Below are positions 1 through 8,032 of a stretch of 34,443 nucleotides of DNA, piece by piece. Source of the stretch: Draconibacterium orientale (GTDB lineage: Bacteria; Bacteroidota; Bacteroidia; Bacteroidales; JAADGE01). The number at the start of each line of letters is the position of its first letter. The stretch's first letter is position 1. The translations under genes and the position numbers were made by a program. The stretch spans positions 1-34,443 of the forward strand of contig DZBS01000024.1 of NCBI GenBank assembly GCA_022729995.1, given 5' to 3'. The notes under the pieces were generated by a model that was given only the letters and a program-made list of their open reading frames with translations, made no database searches and was not told the DNA's origin.

Positions 1-2109
1 AAAAGTTATTCGCTTCAAAATTTACGAGAAAAAAGCAGAATAACTCGCGAAGGCGTTTCTCTTCTCGGCATTTCCGATGCTGCCGAAAGCATAGGTTTTA
101 GAACTTTAGGCGTAAAATTAAGTTACGACAAATTTAAAGAAGATGCCGTATTGCCTGCAATTGTTCATTGGAATCAAAATCATTTTGTAGTTGTTTATAA
201 AATAACTAAAAAAGATGAAATATTTGTTTCCGACCCTGCAAAAGGTCGAATAAAATATTCGAAAAATGAGTTTTTACAATATTGGGCAGGTACGCAAAAT
301 GCCGGCGAACCGGCAGGCATTGTTCTGCTTTTGGAGCCGGCACCCGATTTTTATAAACAAGATGATGAAATACAAAATAAATCAAGTTTCGGATTTCTAT
401 TTTCATACATAAAACCACAAAAAAAATTAATAATTCAGTTGGTTCTCGGGCTAATAACCGGAAGTCTTTTGCAACTTATTTTTCCTTTTCTCACACAATC
501 AATTGTAGATTTCGGAATAGGAAACAGAAATGTAGGTTTTATATATTTAGTGCTCATTGCACAACTAATGTTGTATGCCGGACGAACAGCGGTAGAATTT
601 ATTCGGTCGTGGATTTTGTTGCATATAAGCACAAGAATAAATATTTCGCTCATAAGCGATTTTCTTATAAAACTCATGAAACTTCCCATAAGTTTTTTTG
701 ATACCAAAATGACAGGCGATATTTTACAAAGAATCGGCGACCAAAGCAGAATAGAGAATTTCCTTACAAACACCGGATTAAATATAGTTTTTGCTCTAAT
801 TAATATGATAATTTTCGGAGCTGTTTTGGCTTGGTATAGTTTAAAGATATTTACCGTGTTTATTATCGGCAGTATTTTATATGCAGTTTGGTTACTGTTT
901 TTTATGAAAAAACGGCGAGAAATAGACTACAAACGTTTTGCTCTTTTGTCGAAAAATCAAAGCAATGTAATTCAGTTAATTAACGGAATGCAAGAAATTA
1001 AACTGCATAACAGCGAAAAGCAAAAACGTTGGGAATGGGAGCATATTCAGGCAAGTTTATACAAAGTAAGTATAAAAAGTTTAATAATAAATCAGTATCA
1101 GCAAGCGGGTTCGGTTTTTATTAATGAAACTAAGAATATTTTTATTTCATTTTTGGCGGCAATTTCTGTTATAAACGGCGAAATGACACTTGGAATGATG
1201 CTTGCCGTTCAATATATAATCGGTCAAATGAATAGTCCGGTTGAACAAATGATAACATTTATTCGCTCGGCTCAAGATGCCAAAATAAGTTTAGAGCGTT
1301 TGGGCGAAATACATTCTATGAAAGATGAAGAAAATTCCGATGAAATTAAAATAAATAATTTGCCGTTTTGTAAAGATATTAATATTGAAAATGTTTCTTT
1401 TAGTTACACAGGTGATAAAAAAGAAAATGTACTTAAAAATATAAATTTAACGATTCCCGAAAATAAGATTACAGCAATTGTAGGAACAAGCGGAAGCGGC
1501 AAAACTACACTGATTAAACTTATGCTCGGGTTTTATAAACCGGGAAAAGGAGATATTCGAGTCGGTGAATCAAAATTGGAAAACATAAGTGTTAATTTGT
1601 GGAGAGAAAAGTGCGGAACTGTTATGCAAGAAGGTTTTATTTTTTCCGACACAATTTCAAATAATATTGCTTTAGGGCACGAAATAATAGACAAAGAACA
1701 GCTTCTTAATGCCGTTAATATTGCCAATATTCGTGAGCATATTGAGAGTTTGCCTTTATCGTATAACACCAAAATTGGACAAGAAGGAATTGGTCTAAGT
1801 CAAGGACAAAAACAAAGAATTTTAATTGCTCGTGCAGTGTATAAAAATCCTGAATATATTTTTTTTGATGAAGCTACAAACTCTTTAGATGCTAACAATG
1901 AGCGAATTATTATGGATAATTTAAACCGCTTTTATAAAGGAAAAACAGTTATTGTTGTTGCTCACAGGCTTAGCACAGTAAAAAACGCCGATAAAATTGT
2001 AGTAATCGAAAAAGGTAAAATTGTTGAAGAAGGCACACATGAAGAATTAACAGAAATGAAAGGTGCATATTATACTTTAGTTAAAAATCAATTAGAATTA
2101 GGAAATTAA
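1..2109 (+). CDS. C39-peptidase ABC transporter (bacteriocin/peptide exporter), 5'-partial
   Basis: The reading frame is open from base 1, so the start and the catalytic Cys of the peptidase lie upstream of the window; the TTG at 151 is internal. Numbering from base 1, the tail of a C39 double-glycine peptidase is visible with the catalytic-type His61 (HFVVVY) and Asp78 (SDPAKG). A six-helix exporter domain follows at about 140-430. The nucleotide-binding domain has Walker A GTSGSGKT (495-502), a signature LSQGQ (599-603, Gln replacing the first Gly), Walker B IFFDE (Asp623, Glu624) and an H-loop AHRLS. The family cleaves leader peptides at a Gly-Gly site and exports the cargo across the inner membrane. 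The HlyD-type gene starts 4 bp downstream, so the two form one operon and one export machine. The cargo peptide is not visible and may lie upstream. Confidence is high for the family and low for the substrate. Confidence 0.93.
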   Translation, partial: KSYSLQNLREKSRITREGVSLLGISDAAESIGFRTLGVKLSYDKFKEDAVLPAIVHWNQNHFVVVYKITKKDEIFVSDPAKGRIKYSKNEFLQYWAGTQNAGEPAGIVLLLEPAPDFYKQDDEIQNKSSFGFLFSYIKPQKKLIIQLVLGLITGSLLQLIFPFLTQSIVDFGIGNRNVGFIYLVLIAQLMLYAGRTAVEFIRSWILLHISTRINISLISDFLIKLMKLPISFFDTKMTGDILQRIGDQSRIENFLTNTGLNIVFALINMIIFGAVLAWYSLKIFTVFIIGSILYAVWLLFFMKKRREIDYKRFALLSKNQSNVIQLINGMQEIKLHNSEKQKRWEWEHIQASLYKVSIKSLIINQYQQAGSVFINETKNIFISFLAAISVINGEMTLGMMLAVQYIIGQMNSPVEQMITFIRSAQDAKISLERLGEIHSMKDEENSDEIKINNLPFCKDINIENVSFSYTGDKKENVLKNINLTIPENKITAIVGTSGSGKTTLIKLMLGFYKPGKGDIRVGESKLENISVNLWREKCGTVMQEGFIFSDTISNNIALGHEIIDKEQLLNAVNIANIREHIESLPLSYNTKIGQEGIGLSQGQKQRILIARAVYKNPEYIFFDEATNSLDANNERIIMDNLNRFYKGKTVIVVAHRLSTVKNADKIVVIEKGKIVEEGTHEELTEMKGAYYTLVKNQLELGN

Positions 2110-2113
2110 TATT

Positions 2114-3397
2114 ATGCCCGAAAATATTAATAATATAGAATTAAGAAGCGAAGCGGTTCAAGAAATTATCGGTTCTGTGCCTAATCGATTGGTAAGTTAC
2201 GGAATCACAGTAATATTTATTATTATTTTCATGTTGATTTTCGGGAGTTTTTTCTTTAAATATCCCGATATTGTTAGTGGCAGACTTGTTTTAACCGGAG
2301 AAAATCCGCCTGCAAATATCATTTCAAAAGTAAACGGAAAAATAAAATTGCTTTTTGTTTCTGATAAACAATATGTTGAGGCAGGAACCGTATTGGCTGT
2401 AATTGAAAATACTGCGGATTATAAAGATTTGATGTCGTTAAAAATAATCTTAAACACAATTAAAGAAACAAATGATTTTAAATTGCAAAATATCAAGCAA
2501 AATTTAAAGCTTGGCGAACTTCAAACAGATTATTCGGCTTGGCAAAAAAGTATTATTGATTATAATAATTTTATTAAATTGAAATATCATCAAACTAAGA
2601 TTGATGCAATAAACAAACGTTTAACCGTTTACAATAAAATATTTGTTAACTCTAAAAAACAATTTCAAATTATTTTGCTTGATTACACACTTTCCGAAAA
2701 AAAACACAATCGTGATTCAATGCTTTATAAAGAAAATATTATACCCGATGCCGAGTTTGAAACATCAAAAAGTATTTTACTTCAAAAAAACATGGCTCTG
2801 GAAACAAATAAAAATAATATTTCAAACGCAGAATTGCAGATTGTAAATCTTCAACAAGAAATACTTGATTTGGAATTGCAATTTATTGATGAAAAGCTAA
2901 AACTTGAAATGTTAATGTTTGAACAAACAGAAAATTTGAAATCAAAAATTGCCTTATGGGAACAAAATTATTTACTAATCAGCCCAATAAAAGGGAAAGT
3001 TTCTTTTTCTGAAATTTGGACTGAAAATCAAAATGTTAGTATAGAAAGTAATGTTTTCACAATTGTTCCGGAAGGAAAAAGTTCAATGACCGGACATGTT
3101 CAAATTCCGGTTTTAGGTTCGGGTAAAATAAAAGTCGGTCAAAATGTTAATATCAAATTTGATGATTTTCCGCAAGTTGAGTATGGAATGGTAAGAGGTA
3201 AAGTTGAAAGTATTTCTCTAATAAGCAATAAAGATTATTATTCAATACGTGTTTCTTTTCCGGATTCGTTAAAAACAAGCTACAAAAAAGAATTACCTTT
3301 TATTCAAAATATGCAGGCAAATGCAGAAATTATTACAGATGATTTTCCTTTAATAGTCAGGCTTTTTAATCCGTTAAAAAGTTTTTTCAAGAATTAG
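2114..3397 (+). CDS. HlyD-family periplasmic adaptor (membrane fusion) protein
   Basis: This 427-residue protein has a short cytoplasmic N-terminus, one membrane helix at about 28-50 (rich in Ile, Phe and Val), and a first biotinyl-lipoyl half around 65-95 (SKVNGKIKLLFV, VEAGTVLAVIEN). A long charged coiled-coil region spans about 100-275. The second lipoyl half is near 290-315 (SPIKGKVSF), followed by a beta-barrel region with the typical GQNVNIKFDDFP stretch near 345-355. Such adaptors bridge an inner-membrane exporter and an outer-membrane channel in type I secretion. The 4-bp gap to the C39 ABC transporter indicates co-transcription and a shared substrate. No TolC-like gene follows in the window, so the outer-membrane partner must be encoded elsewhere or upstream. 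Confidence 0.92.
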   Translation: MPENINNIELRSEAVQEIIGSVPNRLVSYGITVIFIIIFMLIFGSFFFKYPDIVSGRLVLTGENPPANIISKVNGKIKLLFVSDKQYVEAGTVLAVIENTADYKDLMSLKIILNTIKETNDFKLQNIKQNLKLGELQTDYSAWQKSIIDYNNFIKLKYHQTKIDAINKRLTVYNKIFVNSKKQFQIILLDYTLSEKKHNRDSMLYKENIIPDAEFETSKSILLQKNMALETNKNNISNAELQIVNLQQEILDLELQFIDEKLKLEMLMFEQTENLKSKIALWEQNYLLISPIKGKVSFSEIWTENQNVSIESNVFTIVPEGKSSMTGHVQIPVLGSGKIKVGQNVNIKFDDFPQVEYGMVRGKVESISLISNKDYYSIRVSFPDSLKTSYKKELPFIQNMQANAEIITDDFPLIVRLFNPLKSFFKN

Positions 3398-3459
3398 CTT
3401 ATTTTTTTTTCAAATAATAAAAAAAATGCTGTCAAAAAAGAGTTTATATTTAATAAGTC

Positions 3460-3493
3460 TTCAGTTCGCAGTCAAAGCCGACTGCGAACTGAA
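3460..3493. terminator. Perfect 14-bp inverted repeat (likely bidirectional terminator)
   Basis: The arms at 3460-3473 (TTCAGTTCGCAGTC) and 3480-3493 are exact complements with a 6-nt loop AAAGCC. The hairpin lies between the plus-strand exporter operon and the minus-strand repeat-protein gene that converge here. No long T run follows on either strand, so termination would be weak or Rho-assisted. The arms read as CAGTnnn-type heptamers, as in the other arrays of this window. Confidence 0.6.
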
Positions 3494-3503
3494 AACTTTC
3501 AAT

Positions 3504-3758
3504 TTACGGAATTCCGGGAAATGAATCTACAAATTCAACCTTAATATCGGCAAAAGATTCAACAAATTGAACCTTAAAATCGCCGAACGAATCTACAATT
3601 TGCCATTTTCCGCAACTATCCGCAAATGAATCTACTTTTTGAACTTTTAAATCAGGAAAAGCATCCACAATTTCTACTCTAATATCCGGGAATGAATCCA
3701 CAACTTCAACTTTTCCGTAAAGTTTTATCCCGTTAAAAGTGCAATCTCCGTTAATCAT
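3504..3758 (-). CDS. Small protein made of six VDSFPD-type 11-residue repeats
   Basis: The 84-residue protein has a short head (MINGDCTFNGIKLYG) followed by six tandem units fitting [K/R]-[V/W]-[E/Q]-x-V-[D/E]-[S/A]-F-[P/A/G]-D-[I/L/F]. The third unit carries a small insertion containing CG. There is no signal peptide or membrane helix. The regular spacing of V, V, F and the D/G turn suggests a short beta-solenoid or stacked beta sheet; this is inference. I recall similar VDSFPD repeat proteins in other Gram-negative bacteria but know no assigned function. It converges with the exporter operon and lies downstream of the receptor terminator, so it is probably transcribed alone. It lacks a double-glycine leader, so it is not an obvious cargo of the neighbouring exporter. 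Confidence 0.75.
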   Translation of the reverse strand: MINGDCTFNGIKLYGKVEVVDSFPDIRVEIVDAFPDLKVQKVDSFADSCGKWQIVDSFGDFKVQFVESFADIKVEFVDSFPGIP

Positions 3759-3819
3759 ATTTTTCTATTTTAGTTTGTTTCAATATACAAAAAAAAATAA
3801 TATAAAATGATGAAAATAA

Positions 3820-3848
3820 AAAAAGAGAGGTCAAATAAATGACCTCTC
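3820..3848 (-). terminator. Intrinsic terminator of the TonB-dependent receptor gene
   Basis: A 9-bp perfect stem (3825-3833 with 3840-3848, GAGAGGTCA and its complement) with a 6-nt loop is followed on the minus strand by a run of T interrupted only by A. It starts 25 bp after the receptor stop codon. Confidence 0.8.
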
Positions 3849-3872
3849 GCCCCTGTCTGAGATTAAACTTCT

Positions 3873-6248
3873 TTAAAAATAAAGATTTAGCCCCATGAAA
3901 AAATTTATTCCTGCTTGCGGAAAATATCCGTCTAAAACGTAATGTTCGTTGTTATAAAAATATCTGTAAACCCAAGCATTTGTTTCGTATTGTCTGTTAA
4001 AAACATTGTTTATTGCCAAATGTAAATTTATTTTTTTAATGAATTTTGGAAAAACGCTATAAGTTATTAGTAAATTATTAACAATGTAGGGATTTAGCAT
4101 TCTATCGCTGCTCGATGTGTTGTCGATATATTGTTTTCCTACATATTTTGCATTAAATGAAACATTAAAATTTTTAAAAATTTCAGCCGATATTTGTGAA
4201 GCAGAAGTAATTTCCGGCGAAAAAGAAATATTTGTCGATTTAAAAAATTCTTCTCTTTGAACAGGCCAAGAATCCCAATCATCAACATAAGCCGTGAAAT
4301 TTAAGATTTTATTTTTACTTAAAGTGATATTTGATTTGAATTCAAAAATTTTCAAAAATTTAACGCCGCCGTCAATTTCAATTCCTGCTCTGTAACTTTT
4401 GGGAACATTTACCATAATTGCTGCTCCAACATCATTTATTTCTCCTGTTAGAACTAATTGGTCTTTGTAATTCATGAAATATAAATTTGAATGAATCGAC
4501 CAGCTTTTTCCTGTGAAATTGTATCCGCTTTCAAAATCATAAAGTGTTTCCGGTGTCGGCATTTTGTCAGTTCTTGCGTCTTGATAATCGCTTCGCGAAG
4601 GTTCTCTGTTAGCTGTTGAAAAAGATAAATAGTAATTTTCTTCGTGTTTCGGACTATAATTTATTCCGGCTTTTGGGTTGAAAAAAGTAAATGAATGAGT
4701 TTGACTAATGTCAGATAAATCGTCGTGAATACCGTCGATTGTGTAATTTATTGTTCTTAATTGCAAATCGGCCCAAAAATTTACTTTTGGAAATATTTCA
4801 TAATTTAATTTAAAAAAATTATTCACATCAATTTTTTTTCCGTTGTTGAAATAATATTGATAATTTATTTCTGAATTTGAAGCATATTGAGTCCAAATTA
4901 CATTTCCGAAATGGTCGCCCGAATAATTATTTGCACTTCCGCCCAAATTAAAATTAATGTTTTTTAATTTATAGAAAACAGAATAAATTAAACCGTAAAA
5001 ATCGTTGTCAATCCATTTTTGTCGAATTAAATTTGTTTCGGTAATTGTATCTGTACCGATAATTAAATTTTGAATTCCGTAATCCGAAAAGCTTTGATTT
5101 TCCTTATATTGCTCGTAATATCCGGCTCCGGAAGTGTAATGAAACGCAAGGTTAAAACTAAAATTATTAGAAAAATTGTGTTTTATAAATAATTGAGTAT
5201 GATTTTGTTTATAGTTATCTGTTTCGTTTTCATAAGTGTATGAATTAAATGTTCTTCCGGTTTGCGAATTTAAACTGTCTTTAGGAACACCGTTCCAAGC
5301 CTGATAAGTTTTTTCGTTTCCTTGTAAAAAATTCAATTTTACAGATGTTTTTTTATCTAAATATGTTCCGGAAATTTGCATTGAATTCAAATCGGAAAAA
5401 GCTCTGTCGATAAATCCGTCGGAATGAATTTTTGAAACTCTTCCTTCAAAAATAAAATGTTCGTTAATTAGTCCGGTTCCGGATTTAAGAGTGTATTTTT
5501 GTGAATTAAAAGTGCCGTAATCTGCAGAAATTTCGGCAAAAGGTTTTTGGTTCGATTTATTTGTGTAGAATCCTACATTTGCACCAAAAGCTGCGGCTCC
5601 GTTGGTTGATGTTCCTGCGCCTCGCTGAATTTGAATCATGTCGGAGGAAGAAGCAAAATCGGGCAAATCGACCCACCAAACACCGTGAGTTTCCGAGTCG
5701 TTTAGCGGAATTCCGTCGAGTGTAACATTTATTCTGGTAATATCGGTTCCTCTAATTCGCATTGATGTATAACCAATTCCCGTTCCGGCATCGGATGTTG
5801 AAACAACCGACGGAGTTAAATCAAGAATATAAGGAATATCTTGTCCGAAATTTACTTTATCAATATCGGATTTTTCTATGTTTGTGAAAGAAAGCGGACT
5901 GTTTTTAGATGCTTTTGTTCCCGAAATAATTACTTCTTCGGTATAAATATCGTTAATTTCCATTTTGATATTCAATTCAACATCTTTTTCAATGGAAAGA
6001 AATCTAACATCTGTATAAAAACCGCTAAATGCGGTTTGAATTGTGTATTTGCCGAATTGTAAATCATTTATTTCATATTTTCCGTTTTTATCGGAAACTG
6101 TTGTTGCAATAATTTTTTCGGATTGAAAAAGTGTGATTGTGGCTCCGGGTAATGTTCCTTTTTTATCGGAAACAATTCCTGAAATTTTTTGAGAAAAGGC
6201 ACTAAAGAAAAGTGCTTGTAAAACAATGATTAAGAAAAATTTTTTCAT
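3873..6248 (-). CDS. TonB-dependent outer-membrane receptor, probably for thiamin or a precursor
   Basis: The 791-residue protein has a signal peptide (about 1-19, ending FSAFS) and a carboxypeptidase-regulatory-like beta-sandwich (about 20-100: SGIVSDKKG, GKYEINDL). A plug domain follows at about 110-235 with MRIRGTD, LDGIPLND and QRGAGTSTNGAAAFG. A 22-strand-type barrel ends in the aromatic terminal residue of GLNLYF. The family imports scarce ligands across the outer membrane using TonB energy. The substrate call comes from the TPP riboswitch about 260 bp upstream in the same orientation; THI-element-controlled receptors (Omr1) are known in Bacteroidetes. No periplasmic or inner-membrane thiamin transporter follows, because the gene ends in a terminator. 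The receptor fold is near certain. The ligand is inferred and could be thiamin, TPP or a pyrimidine precursor. Confidence 0.93.
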   Translation of the reverse strand: MKKFFLIIVLQALFFSAFSQKISGIVSDKKGTLPGATITLFQSEKIIATTVSDKNGKYEINDLQFGKYTIQTAFSGFYTDVRFLSIEKDVELNIKMEINDIYTEEVIISGTKASKNSPLSFTNIEKSDIDKVNFGQDIPYILDLTPSVVSTSDAGTGIGYTSMRIRGTDITRINVTLDGIPLNDSETHGVWWVDLPDFASSSDMIQIQRGAGTSTNGAAAFGANVGFYTNKSNQKPFAEISADYGTFNSQKYTLKSGTGLINEHFIFEGRVSKIHSDGFIDRAFSDLNSMQISGTYLDKKTSVKLNFLQGNEKTYQAWNGVPKDSLNSQTGRTFNSYTYENETDNYKQNHTQLFIKHNFSNNFSFNLAFHYTSGAGYYEQYKENQSFSDYGIQNLIIGTDTITETNLIRQKWIDNDFYGLIYSVFYKLKNINFNLGGSANNYSGDHFGNVIWTQYASNSEINYQYYFNNGKKIDVNNFFKLNYEIFPKVNFWADLQLRTINYTIDGIHDDLSDISQTHSFTFFNPKAGINYSPKHEENYYLSFSTANREPSRSDYQDARTDKMPTPETLYDFESGYNFTGKSWSIHSNLYFMNYKDQLVLTGEINDVGAAIMVNVPKSYRAGIEIDGGVKFLKIFEFKSNITLSKNKILNFTAYVDDWDSWPVQREEFFKSTNISFSPEITSASQISAEIFKNFNVSFNAKYVGKQYIDNTSSSDRMLNPYIVNNLLITYSVFPKFIKKINLHLAINNVFNRQYETNAWVYRYFYNNEHYVLDGYFPQAGINFFMGLNLYF

Positions 6249-6332
6249 TTTTTTGAGTTTTTTATGAATACTTAAAAAAAGCTGTTTAAAAAGTGAAAAA
6301 TATCTGATAAATTACTTTACGATTAGTTATAT

Positions 6333-6394
6333 CAGTCGGCAGTATTCAGTATTCAGTATGCAGTAATTTATTTTACTGAGTACTGAAGACTGTG
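6333..6394. repeat. Inverted heptanucleotide array (CAGTnnn / nACTGnn)
   Basis: Five units in register (CAGTCGG, CAGTATT, CAGTATT, CAGTATG, CAGTAAT; 6333-6367) are followed by three inverted units (TACTGAG, TACTGAA, GACTGTG; 6374-6394). The two arms can pair over about 15 bp with two mismatches. The array sits in the transcribed leader between the TPP riboswitch and the receptor gene. Confidence 0.75.
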
Positions 6395-6504
6395 AACTTA
6401 ACAATTAAATATAAAATCGCTTAATAATTTAATTCGTCAATTCTTTTTGACAGCCACTTAAATTAATAAAAAACATCAAGGGAAATATTTGTTTGAGAGA
6501 TTAG

Positions 6505-6597
6505 CTCATGCTCCCTGGTCAGCATTATCTGTTTCAGGTTCAAAGGGTTTAATCTCAGCCCGAATATGAAAAATCATATTTGAGCACCCCCGATGTG
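6505..6597 (-). promoter_or_regulatory. TPP (THI-element) riboswitch
   Basis: On the minus strand the leader reads GGGGGTGCTC, then a short hairpin arm pair (AATATGA/TCATATT), then GGGCTGAGATTAAACCCTTT, GAACCTG, a gap, ATAATGC and GACCAGGGAGCATG. These are the conserved blocks of the thiamin pyrophosphate aptamer in the correct order. The 5' half lies near 6597 and the 3' half near 6505. It is followed about 260 nt later by the receptor start, so thiamin status should control receptor expression. No clear terminator or SD-sequestering stem is evident immediately after it. Confidence 0.95.
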
Positions 6598-6603
6598 ATG
6601 TAG

Positions 6604-6611
6604 CAAAGTTA
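6604..6611 (-). promoter_or_regulatory. Promoter -7 box TAACTTTG for the TPP riboswitch transcript
   Basis: TAACTTTG on the minus strand fits the Bacteroidota -7 consensus TAnnTTTG and ends a few bases before the conserved start of the aptamer. No clear -33 TTTG was found at the usual spacing. Confidence 0.6.
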
Positions 6612-6720
6612 GAAACAAAAATTACAATTTTCTTATTTATAATTTTTATTTTAGTAAATATTTTTGGGTTTATATCTTTTGAATTGATATTGAAAGAGAT
6701 ATATGTTGGAATTCATTTTA

Positions 6721-7362
6721 TTAATTAAACAACACATAGCCTTTAGGAACTTCAAAAATATTATCGTCAACAGAAACTTTCATTATTTTTTGAGAACTCA
6801 TTTTCATTCTTTCTTCTCTTAAATAGCTTCTTTCTTCGGATAATAAAGGAACATATCCGCCTGTATCCGGAATATGTATAAAATAGAGTGAAATTTTTTC
6901 TGTTTCATCAAGAACTTCAAGAATATTTGAAAAATATTTATATCCAATATCATAAACCCAATATGTAACTACCGAGTTTTGACTTTTATCTTTCACAATC
7001 CATTGAAAGCAGACTTTATCGTTTATTGTTTTATAATTTCCGGTTTTACTTATTTCCAAATTTTTATGTTCGGGATATTTTGTTATTGTTATGAATGATT
7101 GAACATATAATTTTTTGTCGGGATTTACAACTTTGTATTCTCCTTTTCCAAAGTCAATTATTTTATATTTTTGTAGTTTTCCGTTTTTTTGAATATAGTC
7201 AATTCTAACTTTTTTATCTTTTATATAATAATTATAAAAAACTGTATCAAACATTGTTTCTTTTTTATATGTAATAATACCCTCAAAATTTTCTTTATTT
7301 TGTGAATAGTTGTATGTTATTAAATTAGTTATAAAAAAAAGTATTATTATAGAAATTCTCAT
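6721..7362 (-). CDS. Secreted DUF4412-like protein of unknown function
   Basis: The 213-residue protein has an N-terminal hydrophobic signal segment (about 4-20, then NYSQN). The mature start FEGIITYKKE, followed by YYIKDKKVRIDY and a long series of alternating hydrophobic strands, resembles the DUF4412 / LolA-like secreted beta proteins common in Bacteroidota. The C-terminus has a VPKGYVLF-type ending often seen in that family. It is divergent from yraN and upstream of the TPP-controlled receptor, but the riboswitch has its own promoter, so they need not be co-regulated. The family assignment is by pattern only, and function is unknown. Confidence 0.75.
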   Translation of the reverse strand: MRISIIILFFITNLITYNYSQNKENFEGIITYKKETMFDTVFYNYYIKDKKVRIDYIQKNGKLQKYKIIDFGKGEYKVVNPDKKLYVQSFITITKYPEHKNLEISKTGNYKTINDKVCFQWIVKDKSQNSVVTYWVYDIGYKYFSNILEVLDETEKISLYFIHIPDTGGYVPLLSEERSYLREERMKMSSQKIMKVSVDDNIFEVPKGYVLFN

Positions 7363-7369
7363 ATTTTAT

Positions 7370-7377
7370 TATCTTTG
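7370..7377 (+). promoter_or_regulatory. Promoter -7 box TATCTTTG for yraN
   Basis: TATCTTTG matches TAnnTTTG and lies 49 bp before the yraN ATG. No convincing -33 element is visible. Confidence 0.5.
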
Positions 7378-7426
7378 CTGTTTAGCTTGCAAATATCGCA
7401 ATTTTTAATTTAATTAACTCTAATTT

Positions 7427-7789
7427 ATGTCTGAACATTTAGAAACCGGTCTCAAAGGAGAACGAGAAGCTGTAAACTTTCTTACACAAAATGGGTACCA
7501 AATTTTGGAAAAAAATTGGCGTACAGGTAAATTTGAAATAGATATTATTGCTAAAATTTCCGATATTATTGTTATTGCGGAAGTTAAAACAAGAACCGGC
7601 ACTTTTTTTCAAGAACCTTTTGAAGCAGTTACCCGAAAAAAACAAAAATTTCTTATAGAAGCGGCAAATGCTTATATAGAAATTAACAAATTGGATTTGG
7701 AAGTTCGATTTGATATTATTTCTATTGTTTATAACAACGGAAATTTTAAAATTTTTCATATTATTGACGCTTTCTATCCTTTGGTATAA
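7427..7789 (+). CDS. yraN: YraN/UPF0102 family nuclease-like protein
   Basis: The 120-residue protein has the usual family length (115-130). It shows the characteristic order GLKGEREAVNFL, then GYQILEKNWR, then FEIDIIAK, then IAEVKTRTG. The E-I-D plus E-V-K-T-R set corresponds to the PD-(D/E)XK core of this family, which is related to Holliday-junction resolvases. A Phe replaces the Gly that usually precedes EID. The cellular role is not established. The ATG at 7427 is preceded by a good -7 box and gives the complete domain. Confidence 0.9.
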   Translation: MSEHLETGLKGEREAVNFLTQNGYQILEKNWRTGKFEIDIIAKISDIIVIAEVKTRTGTFFQEPFEAVTRKKQKFLIEAANAYIEINKLDLEVRFDIISIVYNNGNFKIFHIIDAFYPLV

Positions 7790-8032
7790 GTTATAACGGA
7801 ATTTTTAATTGTTTCTTGTATTAATTCAATATATTATTTTTTATTGCTTTTTGAATTTTGTTATTTAAGTATAATAGTTAAGCGATTATCCGTCAATATT
7901 ATATCTTATATTTTTTTATATTGACTTTAAATTATTTTGAAAATATTTCAAAGTATGATAAAGGTCATTACTTCTAAAATAAAACATATATACTTTTACG
8001 CATAATTAGAAACATAATTTGTTAAAAGAGAT

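Noticed and set aside
151-153. TTG as start of the ABC exporter gene
   Set aside because: The frame is open to base 1 and encodes C39-peptidase sequence before this codon.
3504-3758. VDSFPD-repeat protein as the cargo of the adjacent exporter
   Set aside because: It is on the opposite strand, beyond a terminator hairpin, and has no double-glycine leader.
6505-6597. tRNA-like GGTTCAAA segment
   Set aside because: It is the conserved core of the TPP riboswitch read on the other strand; no acceptor stem or anticodon arm fits.
7439-7759. Open frame of 106 codons antisense to yraN
   Set aside because: Low-complexity Asn/Phe-rich translation mirroring AT-rich yraN codons; yraN itself has clear family motifs.
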